Source: Erythrobacter sp. SCSIO 43205 (GTDB taxonomy: Bacteria; Pseudomonadota; Alphaproteobacteria; Sphingomonadales; Sphingomonadaceae). From it: a DNA stretch of 64,000 nt. Location of the stretch: contig NZ_CP063202.1 of NCBI RefSeq assembly GCF_019904235.1, positions 2,046,001 through 2,110,000 of the forward strand. The letters are read 5' to 3'. The notes under the pieces were generated by a model, which made no database searches, was not told where the DNA came from, and worked only from the letters and a program-made list of their open reading frames with translations. The translations under genes and the position numbers were made by a program. Position 1 is the stretch's first letter. Each line of letters opens with the position of its first letter. This document shows, piece after piece, positions 17,127 through 24,886 of this stretch.

Positions 17127-19309
17127 TGGCTGATTTCCTCCTCGAACTTCTCACCGAAGAAATCCCTGCGCGGATGCAAAAGGGCGCGCGCGGCGAGCTG
17201 GAAAAGCTGTTTGCACGCGAACTTTCGGCCGCGGGCGTTGAGGCAGGCCCGATCACCGTGTGGTCCACGCCGCGACGCTTGGCTTTGATCGCGCGCAGCC
17301 TGCCGACGCAGACCGAGGCCGTGCGCGAAGAGGTCAAGGGGCCTCCCGTGGGCGCTCCCGATCAGGCAGTCGATGGCTTCTGCCGCAAGAATGGCGTCAC
17401 CCGCGAGCAATTGGAGGAGCGCGAGGTCAAGGGCCGCGCGACCTATTTTGCGGTGATTGAAAAGCCGGGTCAGCAAGTTTCGGACCTCCTCGCCGCTGCT
17501 ATTCCGGCGATCATCCGCGACTTCTCTTGGCCCAAGTCCATGCGCTGGGGCGAGGCGTCGATATCCTCTGAAAGCACGCGCTGGGTCCGGCCTTTGTCGG
17601 GCATCCTCGCGCTGCTTGGCGGCGAAGTTGTCCCGGTTGTCATGGACGGCCTTTCCAGCGGGCGCGAGACGATGGGGCACCGCTTCCATTCCTCCGGCCT
17701 GATCACGATCGACGGTGCGGACGACTACGCGGAGAAACTGCGCGCAGCCCATGTGATCGTTGATCACGAAGAACGTGCTACCATCATCCGCGAGGGCGCA
17801 AAGAAGGCGGCGCAAGAGGCTGGCCTCGTGCTGGTCGAGGACGAGGGTCTGGTGGTCGAGAACGCCGGGCTCACCGAATGGCCGGTGCCGCTACTGGGCT
17901 GCTTTGACGAGGAATTCCTCGACGTGCCGCCCGAAGTGATCCAGCTCACCGCACGGGTGAACCAGAAGTATTTCGTGTGCGAAACGGCTGCGAATGACGG
18001 CGTAAACCGCCTCGCCAATGCCTTTATTTGCACCGCTAATATCGACGCCGTGGACCCCGCCGTGGTAGTCGATGGCAACCGCAAGGTTCTGGCCGCAAGG
18101 CTGTCCGATGCGCGCTTCTTCTGGGAACTCGATCAGAAGACTTCGCTTGAGGAACACGCCAAGGGCCTTGAGCGGATTACCTTTCATGAGGATTTGGGCT
18201 CGCTAGCGGCAAGGGTCGAGAGAATTAGAAATATTGCTTCGGAGCGCTTACCTGAGTTGGTTGGCTGGCCAGAAGCAAAGGCCCGCGAAATGCAGCCTAA
18301 ACTGCGGAAAGCCGCTGACCTCGCAAAGGCTGACCTCGTCACGGAAATGGTCGGAGAGTTTCCTGAATTACAAGCCTTGATGGGCTACTATTATGCTCAA
18401 GGTCTTGGTGGTGAAATCGCAGAAGCTATACGCGACCACTATAAGCCGACAGGACCTTCGGATGAACTTCCGAGCAATGAGATCGGAAACCTGCTTGCGA
18501 TTGCCGATAAAGCGGATGCCCTCTTCGGTTTTTTTGCGATCGGACAGAAACCAACTGGTTCTAAAGATCCTTTTGCCCTCAGGCGAGCTGCCCTCGGAAT
18601 AATTCGGATCGTAGTCGAGAATGGCATCAGATTGAATTTACGGACGCTATTCTCCGGGATCGATTTTGAACGGATGTATCAGTCAAGGGCTGGTGTCGAT
18701 TACAGCGACCCCACAGAGGCAATTCTGGCGTTTCTCGCCGACCGTCTCAAAGTCCAACAACGCGAAGCTGGCGTTCGCCACGATCTGATCGACGCGGTGT
18801 TCGCACTTGGCGGTGAGGACGATCTCGTTCGGCTCCTCGCTCGCGTCCATGCACTCCAGAGCTTCATCGAAACCGATAACGGAGCAAACCTCCTTGCCGG
18901 CTACAAGCGCGCGGCGAACATCCTCAAGAAAGAGGGGTACGACCAATCCCGCTCCCCCGCGAAGGCGGGGGGCCAGGGTGAAGGGCAGGACGGTGCCGCA
19001 CTGGATCCCCGCCTTCGCGGGGAAGCGCAAGGCGGCATGGCGCCCTCCCACACCCCAGAACCCGCCGAAGCCGCTCTCATCGCAGCGCTCGACGCGGCGG
19101 AACCCAAAGCCGCCGCCGCTATCGAAGCAGAAGATTTCGCTGCTGCAATGGAGGCGCTGGCCTCGCTTCGCGGCGCGGTTGATCGTTTCTTTGAAGATGT
19201 AATTGTCAACGCAGAAGATAAGAATGTGCGCGCAAGCCGCCTTTCTCTGTTAGCGCGTCTTCGCGATGCCGTTCACAAGGTCGCTGATTTCTCAAGGATT
19301 GAAGGTTGA
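17126..19309 (+). CDS. glyS: Glycyl-tRNA synthetase beta subunit, carrying an in-frame repeat insertion
   Basis: tRNA-binding subunit of glycyl-tRNA synthetase, 727 residues. The start [18 protein letters not shown] is diagnostic, and the internal DPFALRRAALGIIRI and the C-terminal DALR-like anticodon domain are intact. Two oddities are present. First, bases 18955-19022 are a palindromic repeat read in frame (residues about 611-633), placed in a loop after AANILKKEGYDQ, where homologues such as E. coli GlyS have only a short linker. Second, bases about 18190-18740 have clearly lower GC and use TTA, AGA and ATA codons that are rare in the flanks. The frame stays open, so the subunit is presumably functional. 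Confidence 0.95.
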   Translation: MADFLLELLTEEIPARMQKGARGELEKLFARELSAAGVEAGPITVWSTPRRLALIARSLPTQTEAVREEVKGPPVGAPDQAVDGFCRKNGVTREQLEEREVKGRATYFAVIEKPGQQVSDLLAAAIPAIIRDFSWPKSMRWGEASISSESTRWVRPLSGILALLGGEVVPVVMDGLSSGRETMGHRFHSSGLITIDGADDYAEKLRAAHVIVDHEERATIIREGAKKAAQEAGLVLVEDEGLVVENAGLTEWPVPLLGCFDEEFLDVPPEVIQLTARVNQKYFVCETAANDGVNRLANAFICTANIDAVDPAVVVDGNRKVLAARLSDARFFWELDQKTSLEEHAKGLERITFHEDLGSLAARVERIRNIASERLPELVGWPEAKAREMQPKLRKAADLAKADLVTEMVGEFPELQALMGYYYAQGLGGEIAEAIRDHYKPTGPSDELPSNEIGNLLAIADKADALFGFFAIGQKPTGSKDPFALRRAALGIIRIVVENGIRLNLRTLFSGIDFERMYQSRAGVDYSDPTEAILAFLADRLKVQQREAGVRHDLIDAVFALGGEDDLVRLLARVHALQSFIETDNGANLLAGYKRAANILKKEGYDQSRSPAKAGGQGEGQDGAALDPRLRGEAQGGMAPSHTPEPAEAALIAALDAAEPKAAAAIEAEDFAAAMEALASLRGAVDRFFEDVIVNAEDKNVRASRLSLLARLRDAVHKVADFSRIEG
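18955..19022 (+). repeat. Palindromic repeat inserted in frame inside glyS (type A)
   Basis: The left arm CCCCGCGAAGGCGGGG plus GGCCAG (18955-18976) and the right arm CTGGAT plus CCCCGCCTTCGCGGGG (19001-19022) are inverted copies, 20 of 22 bases matching, separated by 24 bases. The same core (GCGAAGGC flanked by C and G runs, then TCCAG) recurs in the intergenic element at 37035. It is translated as roughly PAKAGGQG...LDPRLRGE. It resembles the intragenic palindromic elements described in Rickettsia, though it is a different sequence. Confidence 0.85.
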
Positions 19310-21972
19310 TGGTCCAGACAGTCTACCCCTTTGGCGGTGATGCCGCTCATGTTGATACCCGCCAGCGGGACAAGACGATCACCGGGGGTAAGGGCGCAAA
19401 CCTTGCCGAAATGGCTAGCATTGGCCTGCCGGTCCCTCCCGGTTTCACCATCACTACCGAAGAGTGTGTCTCCTATCTTCAGCATGGCGCGGAGTTCTCT
19501 GATGCTCTGCGCGAGGCGGTTGCAGGCGCGGTGGGGCATATCGAAGCCTCGGTCGGTAAGAAATTCGGGCATGCGGGCGACCCACTGCTCGTATCCGTGC
19601 GTTCCGGCGCGCGGGTTTCCATGCCGGGCATGATGGACACGGTCCTCAATCTTGGCCTCAACGATCAAACGGTCGAAGGGCTTTCAGCAACATCCGGCGA
19701 TGAGCGTTTCGCATGGGACAGCTATCGCCGTTTTATCCAGATGTATTCGGACGTTGTGCTTGGCCTTGACCACGGCCTTTTTGAAGAAGCGCTGGAAATT
19801 GCCAAGGAAGACAACGGCTTTTATGCCGATACAGAGCTCTCTGCAGAGGATTGGAAAGCGCTCGTCACCGAGTTCAAAGGTATCGTTCAAACCGAATGGG
19901 GCAAACCCTTCCCGCAAGATGTGAACGAGCAGCTTTGGGGCGCGATCCGCGCCGTTTTCGACAGCTGGGACAGCGACCGCGCCAAGGTTTACCGCCGCTT
20001 GAATGACATCCCCGGCGACTGGGGCACGGCGGTCAACGTTCAGGCAATGGTGTTCGGCAACATGGGCGACACATCGGCCACCGGCGTTGCCTTTACCCGC
20101 GACCCTGCAACCGGTGAACGCGCATATTACGGCGAATATCTCATCAACGCGCAAGGGGAAGACGTGGTGGCGGGCATCCGCACGCCGCAATATCTGACCA
20201 AAGCCGCACGCGAGGCTGCAGGCGCCAAACCGCTATCGATGGAAGAGGCCATGCCTGAGGCTTACGGCGAGCTTGCGCGCGTCTTCGACCTGCTCGAAAA
20301 GCACTACAAGGATATGCAGGACATCGAGTTTACCGTGGAGCGCGGTAAGTTGTGGATGCTGCAAACCCGCTCAGGCAAGCGCACGGCAAAGGCTGCGCTT
20401 AAGATGGCGGTGGATATGGAGGCCGACGGGCTTATCACTCGCGAAGAGGCTGTGCGCCGGGTTGATCCCATGGCGCTGGACCAGTTGCTTCACCCGACAC
20501 TCGATCCCGATGCTGAGCGCAATGTTCTGGGCGCTGGCCTGCCTGCATCACCGGGCGCTGCTGCGGGTAAGATCGTGCTTGATGCCGATACCGCTGAGCA
20601 ATGGGTGGAGCGCGGCGAGAAAGTCATTCTCGTGCGCGTGGAAACCTCGCCAGAAGACATCCACGGGATGCACGCAGCACAAGGCATTTTGACCGCGCGC
20701 GGCGGGATGACCAGCCACGCAGCCGTGGTCGCGCGCGGCATGGGTCGGCCCTGCGTTTCAGGCGCGAGCGGTGTGTCCATCGACCTCAAAACGCGCACTC
20801 TCAAGATCGGTTATCAAGACTTGAATGAGGGCGATGAAATCACTCTCGACGGGGCCAATGGTCAGATCATGCTCGGCATCGTGCCCACGGTAGAACCTGA
20901 GCTAGCCGGCGATTTCGGCACTTTGATGGAATGGGCGGACGCGCTTCGCCGGATGAAAGTGCGCACAAATGCAGAGACGCCCGACGACTGCAAAATGGCG
21001 CGCCAGTTTGGTGCAGAAGGCATCGGCCTTTGCCGAACCGAACATATGTTCTTTGACGCGAGCCGGATTAAGGCTGTGCGCCAGATGATCCTCGCCGAAG
21101 AAGAAGCAGGGCGCAGCAGCGCGTTGGAAGTCCTGCTGCCTGAGCAGCGCGCCGACTTCACTGCAATCTTTGAGGTTATGGCAGGACTTCCTTGCACGAT
21201 CCGTCTTCTCGATCCGCCGCTGCACGAATTCCTGCCAACGCAGGATAGCGAATTTGAAGAACTTGCCGATACCACTGGCCTGGGCGTTGATCACCTCAAA
21301 CGCCGCGCGGGCGAACTGCACGAATTCAACCCGATGCTGGGCCACCGGGGATGCCGTTTGGGCATCACTTTCCCCGAAATCTACGAGATGCAGGCACGTG
21401 CGATTTTTGAGGCGGCCTGCGATGTCAAAACCGCATCAGGCGAAGCGCCAATTCCCGAAATCATGGTTCCCCTCGTGGCGACGCAAAAGGAACTTGCGAT
21501 CCTAAAAGCGCTGATCGATGAAACAGCGCAGAAGGTTTTCGCTGAGAAGGGCACATCGGTCGAATACCTTGTCGGCACCATGATCGAGCTTCCGCGCGCA
21601 GCGCTTATGGCGGGAGAAATCGCCGAGGAAGGTGCATTCTTCAGCTTTGGTACGAACGACCTCACGCAGACCACTCTTGGGGTGAGCCGCGATGATTCAG
21701 CCAAATTCCTCGCACCTTACGTTGAAAAGGGCATCTTCGCGCGCGATCCGTTTGTGAGCCTCGATGTCGAAGGCGTTGGCCAATTGGTCGAGCTGGCCGC
21801 TCAACGGGGCAGGGCAACGCGGCCTGACATCAAGCTTGGCATTTGCGGCGAGCATGGCGGCGACCCTGCTTCCATCGCCTTTTGTGAGAAAGTCGGGCTC
21901 GATTACGTCAGCGCCTCGCCTTACCGCGTGCCAATTGCGCGGCTTGCGGCGGCTCAGGCGGCGCTTAAGTAA
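19309..21972 (+). CDS. ppdK: Pyruvate, phosphate dikinase
   Basis: Interconverts pyruvate + ATP + Pi and PEP + AMP + PPi, allowing gluconeogenesis or ATP-efficient glycolysis. The N-terminal ATP-grasp region shows TGGKGANLAEMASIGLPVPP. The central swivelling domain carries the phosphohistidine motif GGMTSHAAVVARGMGRPCV, and the C-terminal PEP/pyruvate barrel shows GLCRTEHMFF and FGTNDLTQTTLG. Length (887 residues) is standard. The start overlaps the glyS stop by one base (TGATG), so glyQ-glyS-ppdK is one operon. Confidence 0.97.
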   Translation: MVQTVYPFGGDAAHVDTRQRDKTITGGKGANLAEMASIGLPVPPGFTITTEECVSYLQHGAEFSDALREAVAGAVGHIEASVGKKFGHAGDPLLVSVRSGARVSMPGMMDTVLNLGLNDQTVEGLSATSGDERFAWDSYRRFIQMYSDVVLGLDHGLFEEALEIAKEDNGFYADTELSAEDWKALVTEFKGIVQTEWGKPFPQDVNEQLWGAIRAVFDSWDSDRAKVYRRLNDIPGDWGTAVNVQAMVFGNMGDTSATGVAFTRDPATGERAYYGEYLINAQGEDVVAGIRTPQYLTKAAREAAGAKPLSMEEAMPEAYGELARVFDLLEKHYKDMQDIEFTVERGKLWMLQTRSGKRTAKAALKMAVDMEADGLITREEAVRRVDPMALDQLLHPTLDPDAERNVLGAGLPASPGAAAGKIVLDADTAEQWVERGEKVILVRVETSPEDIHGMHAAQGILTARGGMTSHAAVVARGMGRPCVSGASGVSIDLKTRTLKIGYQDLNEGDEITLDGANGQIMLGIVPTVEPELAGDFGTLMEWADALRRMKVRTNAETPDDCKMARQFGAEGIGLCRTEHMFFDASRIKAVRQMILAEEEAGRSSALEVLLPEQRADFTAIFEVMAGLPCTIRLLDPPLHEFLPTQDSEFEELADTTGLGVDHLKRRAGELHEFNPMLGHRGCRLGITFPEIYEMQARAIFEAACDVKTASGEAPIPEIMVPLVATQKELAILKALIDETAQKVFAEKGTSVEYLVGTMIELPRAALMAGEIAEEGAFFSFGTNDLTQTTLGVSRDDSAKFLAPYVEKGIFARDPFVSLDVEGVGQLVELAAQRGRATRPDIKLGICGEHGGDPASIAFCEKVGLDYVSASPYRVPIARLAAAQAALK

Positions 21973-21975
21973 AGC

Positions 21976-22707
21976 TTAGCGCCACCCTGTCAGCACGAGT
22001 ATTTCAAAGGTTTCAGTGACCTTGCCGTCTTCTTCGCGCATAGCGTCAAAGGCAGCTTCGGCACGGGCGAGCCAGTCGCGCGAAAGCGGCGGAACTGGCG
22101 TTTTGAGCGAGCGGGTGAGCCCATGATCGCGAAGGTCACTGATAAGCTGGCCGAGCGAGGAAAAACGCACCTTCAGCGGGTAGCTATCAACGACCTGGCG
22201 CGAAAACCCAGCGCGCTCCAAGAGCGCCGTGCCAGCCCGGTTATCGACCAGCGGATGCATTCGTGCAGCAGGGCGTTCTCCGTCGGCCGCTAAGACAATC
22301 TGGCGAAGCGCGGGGAGGGATCCTGCTCCGGGAAGCCCGGCAATGAAAAGGCCTCCTTCACACAAGGAATTGCGCGCATGGATGAGAGCGCCGGGCAAAT
22401 CGTTAACCACCCCAAGTCCAAGGATATGCGCGACCAGATCATATTCCTCGAACGCTCCGGGCAGCTCTTCGTCTAAGCTTCCCAATGGGCGCTTGATACC
22501 AAAGGGCAAAGCGTCGACCGTGTCACCGATCACAAACGCGCTTTTGCCTTCGAAACGCATAAAATCGAGCCGATCCGCCATGTCTTCGGCTATTGATGCG
22601 CTGAGGTAGGAGGCGGCTCCCTTGCGCGTTTGCCGTTCTATTGCGCGGGCCCATTTGGCAGCAGCGGCGCGGCGGTTGAATATCTGAGGGACTTGTGATG
22701 AGGCCAT
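21976..22707 (-). CDS. SAM-dependent methyltransferase-like protein (BioC/NDUFAF5 type)
   Basis: A 243-residue protein with a degenerate Rossmann methyltransferase fold. It opens MASSQVPQIFNRRAAAAKWA, a start typical of the alphaproteobacterial relatives of mitochondrial NDUFAF5. FVIGDTVDALPFG stands where the SAM-binding loop should be, and DLVAHILGLGVVNDLPGALI follows. The glycine-rich SAM loop is weak (IGDT rather than xGxGxG), so methyltransferase activity is uncertain. It converges on ppdK with stops three bases apart, and diverges from comF. Confidence 0.75.
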   Translation of the reverse strand: MASSQVPQIFNRRAAAAKWARAIERQTRKGAASYLSASIAEDMADRLDFMRFEGKSAFVIGDTVDALPFGIKRPLGSLDEELPGAFEEYDLVAHILGLGVVNDLPGALIHARNSLCEGGLFIAGLPGAGSLPALRQIVLAADGERPAARMHPLVDNRAGTALLERAGFSRQVVDSYPLKVRFSSLGQLISDLRDHGLTRSLKTPVPPLSRDWLARAEAAFDAMREEDGKVTETFEILVLTGWR

Positions 22708-22765
22708 GGTGCCTCACTTGGCCCGCTTGCGGGCGAAGCGCAAGTGCTGCACAATCACCCTCGCA

Positions 22766-23476
22766 ATGGTATGGCGCGGCACCTTGGGAAAAGAGATTAT
22801 CGAAGGCCTGAGGCCAGCCTTCGATCTCATTTATCCGCCGCGCTGCGGCTCTTGCGGCGCGCCCATCGCGGCCCATGGCGCTTTGTGTGAAGAGTGTTGG
22901 GGCGAGCTAGAATTTCCCGGCTCGGTTGAAATGGCGCAGACCAGCCATGGCGAGCGGCATTCAGGCATCATCGCAGCGACTCTCTATAACGATATGTCGC
23001 GCTCGCTTATCTTGAAATTCAAGCACGGCGGGAAATTGGCACTTGCACCGATCCTAGGCCGGATGATTGCCTCGCGCATCCATAATGATGAAGGCGAGAT
23101 GCCACTGATCATCCCAGTGCCGCTTCATCGCACGCGCATCTGGCAGCGCGGCTTTAACCAGTCCGCAATGCTCGCGCGTGAAGTGGCCAATGCGGGGAAG
23201 GGTGAGTTATTGGTGGATGGTCTGGTGCGGGTCAAGCGCACGCCCAGCCTTGGCGACCTGCCGTCTGACACACGTCACCAAATCCTGCGCGGGGCGATTG
23301 CTGTGCGACGCGGTGCCAGGGAGATGGTAAGAGGGCGCAGCGTGATACTCATCGACGATGTGATGACCAGTGGTGCAACAAGCACCGCTTGTGTCGAGGC
23401 TCTGCTGGGCGCTGGCGCTGATACAGTGCGCATTGCGTGCTTTGCACGGGCGAAGCGCGCGCCGTCGCGATCCTGA
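22766..23476 (+). CDS. comF: ComF-family phosphoribosyltransferase-like protein
   Basis: A 236-residue double-zinc-finger/phosphoribosyltransferase-fold protein. The N-terminus has a zinc-ribbon pair (PPRCGSCGAPIAAHGALCEE). The C-terminus has the PRPP-binding signature VILIDDVMTSGATSTACVEA, and the middle has VPLHRTRIWQRGFNQSAMLA. ComF supports DNA uptake in competent bacteria, but in most alphaproteobacteria its role is untested. I chose the ATG at 22766; upstream in-frame codons lack family similarity and overlap the divergent gene. Confidence 0.88.
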   Translation: MVWRGTLGKEIIEGLRPAFDLIYPPRCGSCGAPIAAHGALCEECWGELEFPGSVEMAQTSHGERHSGIIAATLYNDMSRSLILKFKHGGKLALAPILGRMIASRIHNDEGEMPLIIPVPLHRTRIWQRGFNQSAMLAREVANAGKGELLVDGLVRVKRTPSLGDLPSDTRHQILRGAIAVRRGAREMVRGRSVILIDDVMTSGATSTACVEALLGAGADTVRIACFARAKRAPSRS

Positions 23477-23519
23477 ATGCAAAACGCCTAATTGCAAAAC
23501 AAGACCCGAAAACCGAAAC

Positions 23520-23543
23520 GCCCGAGGCAATCAAGCCCCGGGC
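23520..23543 (-). terminator. Rho-independent terminator (minus strand) of the candidate small RNA
   Basis: On the minus strand GCCCGGGGC-TTGATT-GCCTCGGGC forms a nine-base-pair stem with one G-U pair and is followed by GTTTCGGTTTTCGGG. On the plus strand the tail is not T-rich, so it does not look like a comF terminator. Confidence 0.65.
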
Positions 23544-23700
23544 GCCACGTGACGAAACGGTTCAGATCCGCTCTGAAGAGCTCAGATAGCGACCCCCTAA
23601 CTTCGCTATCAGGATCAAATCCTTATTCGTTCAATCGGTCATCCAACACCCCGCTGTTGGCTCAGACCGACAACCCCCTGAACCCGGCGTTTGACAACAC
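23520..23700 (-). ncRNA. Candidate structured small RNA of unknown family
   Basis: Complementary segments nest well. GGTTCAG (23559-23565) pairs with CTGAACC (23678-23684), extended outward by AAAC/GTTT. Inside lie GCTC-TGAA-GAGC (23570-23581), GATAGCG/CGCTATC (23585-23610), AGGAT-CAA-ATCCT (23611-23623), and TCGGTC/GACCGA (23635-23670) enclosing CCAACA/TGTTGG. On the minus strand it ends in a stable terminator hairpin with a T-rich tail, and there is no protein gene it could serve. The 5' end is not defined. I could not match it to RNase P, SRP RNA or tmRNA; 6S RNA is not excluded. Confidence 0.5.
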
Positions 23701-23895
23701 CGTTTGTTAGGTGGAAGGGCGCCGCTAAGCACCCGGTGATTGGAGTTGTTCCATTTGCCTTACGAATCCGAAAGCCGAAACCTGTATTCTCACGTATTTT
23801 GATGGTCGGATGTTGTAGCTTTGCAACAATCTGTCGCATAGGGTGAACCTTTGGGCGCTCAACGTGCCATATTCTGTCATTTCAGGAGAGCTTTC

Positions 23896-24297
23896 TTGTC
23901 CAGCGATTGCTGCCCTACGCGCCAAGAGATTGAGGAGGGCACCCGGTTTGCCCCAAAGTTTGATGAAAAGGGATTGCTCAGCGCGGTGGTACTCGATTCT
24001 CAAACCAAAGAGGTGCTCGTCGTTGCCTTCATGAACGAAGAAAGCCTCGCCAAGACGCGGGAAAGCGGCAATGTCACTTTCTGGTCGCGTTCGCGCGGCG
24101 AGCTTTGGATGAAGGGCGAAACCTCCGGCAATGTGTTGCGGGTTGAGGAAATCCGGGTGGATTGCGATCAGGATGCGCTGGTGATCTACGCCAGACCGGC
24201 CGGACCCACTTGTCACACCGGGCGCACATCTTGCTTTTACCGCAAGCTGGAACTGAAGGCAGAGGACAGCGAAGCTCTCGTTAAGGTCAAGACTTGA
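23896..24297 (+). CDS. hisI: Phosphoribosyl-AMP cyclohydrolase
   Basis: Third step of histidine synthesis: opens the ring of phosphoribosyl-AMP. The metal-binding region is clear: VTFWSRSRGELWMKGETSGN and DCDQDALVIYARPAGPTCHT with GRTSCFY. The start is most likely the TTG at 23896 (133 residues), because AGGAG sits seven bases upstream and no ATG is suitably placed. It is a stand-alone HisI without a fused HisE domain, as is usual in alphaproteobacteria, and is not next to other his genes. Confidence 0.93.
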   Translation: MSSDCCPTRQEIEEGTRFAPKFDEKGLLSAVVLDSQTKEVLVVAFMNEESLAKTRESGNVTFWSRSRGELWMKGETSGNVLRVEEIRVDCDQDALVIYARPAGPTCHTGRTSCFYRKLELKAEDSEALVKVKT

Positions 24298-24329
24298 CGC
24301 TCACGTAAAGGTAAGGTAGTTCCTTGCCT

Positions 24330-24809
24330 ATGGACACTCAATCTGACCCGATCACCGATCCGCGTGCCTCTGGTGACGAATCGCGCCGGCAGGATTCTCC
24401 TCGTCAAGGTGCGCATCTCGACCGCCCGGATGATTTGGCGCGTGAACAATTTTCGATTTCGGACCTGACCTCAGAGTTCGGCTGCACTGCGCGCGCTTTA
24501 CGCTTTTATGAAGACGAAGGCTTGATCAGCCCGGCGCGTGTTGGGCTCACCCGCGTCTATTCAAAGCGCGACCGGGCCCGCCTTGCATGGATCATGCGCG
24601 CAAAGAACGTGGGCTTTAGCCTCACCGAAATTCGCGAGATGATCGACCTGTACGATCTTGACGATGGCCGCGTTGAACAACGCCGGGTGACCATAGAACG
24701 CTGCCGCGCGCACATTGCCAAGTTGAAGGAGCAACGCGCCGACATCGATTCATCAATCAAGGAACTCAGCGAGTTTGTGAAAGAGATCGAAAAGCTCGAC
24801 CCGAATTAG
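24330..24809 (+). CDS. MerR-family transcriptional regulator
   Basis: A 159-residue regulator. After about 45 charged, probably disordered residues, the MerR winged helix begins (FSISDLTSEFGCTARALRFY, EDEGLISPAR), followed by the coiled-coil dimerisation helix (about 110-155) rich in Arg/Glu/Lys. There is no cysteine cluster for metal sensing, so it resembles the MerR subgroup associated with fatty-acid or branched-chain acyl-CoA catabolism. The acyl-CoA dehydrogenase gene 77 bases downstream is the obvious target, by inference. Confidence 0.88.
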   Translation: MDTQSDPITDPRASGDESRRQDSPRQGAHLDRPDDLAREQFSISDLTSEFGCTARALRFYEDEGLISPARVGLTRVYSKRDRARLAWIMRAKNVGFSLTEIREMIDLYDLDDGRVEQRRVTIERCRAHIAKLKEQRADIDSSIKELSEFVKEIEKLDPN

Positions 24810-24820
24810 TGGGCCCGGAA

Positions 24821-24837
24821 GAGCGGCTGGACCGCTC
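24821..24837. promoter_or_regulatory. Inverted repeat between the MerR gene and the acyl-CoA dehydrogenase gene
   Basis: GAGCGG-CTGGA-CCGCTC, perfect six-base arms, lies 12 bases after the regulator stop and about 50 bases before the dehydrogenase start. It could be a MerR operator or an RNA hairpin; nothing else distinguishes the two. Confidence 0.3.
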
Positions 24838-24886
24838 GGCCACACACCCCGCATAATACCAACGCCATAAATAAAGGGATCATCTG

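Larger units (their letters stand above)
23477..23895. other. 419-base gap between comF and hisI
   Basis: No gene for a protein is supported. The left half (about 23520-23700) folds into many helices with a minus-strand terminator and is listed separately as a candidate RNA. The right half (about 23700-23895) contains no feature I can name except the strong Shine-Dalgarno of hisI (AGGAG at 23884-23888). Confidence 0.6.

Noticed and set aside
23520..23700. Naming the comF-hisI RNA as 6S RNA
   Set aside because: Only one loose match to a 6S segment was seen, the fold drawn here has several side hairpins rather than one long bubbled rod, and no covariance search could be run.
23725..24216. 163-codon minus-strand frame opposite the hisI 5' half
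   Set aside because: hisI is certain on the plus strand; the antisense frame lacks any family signal. It also does not explain the helices and terminator at 23520.
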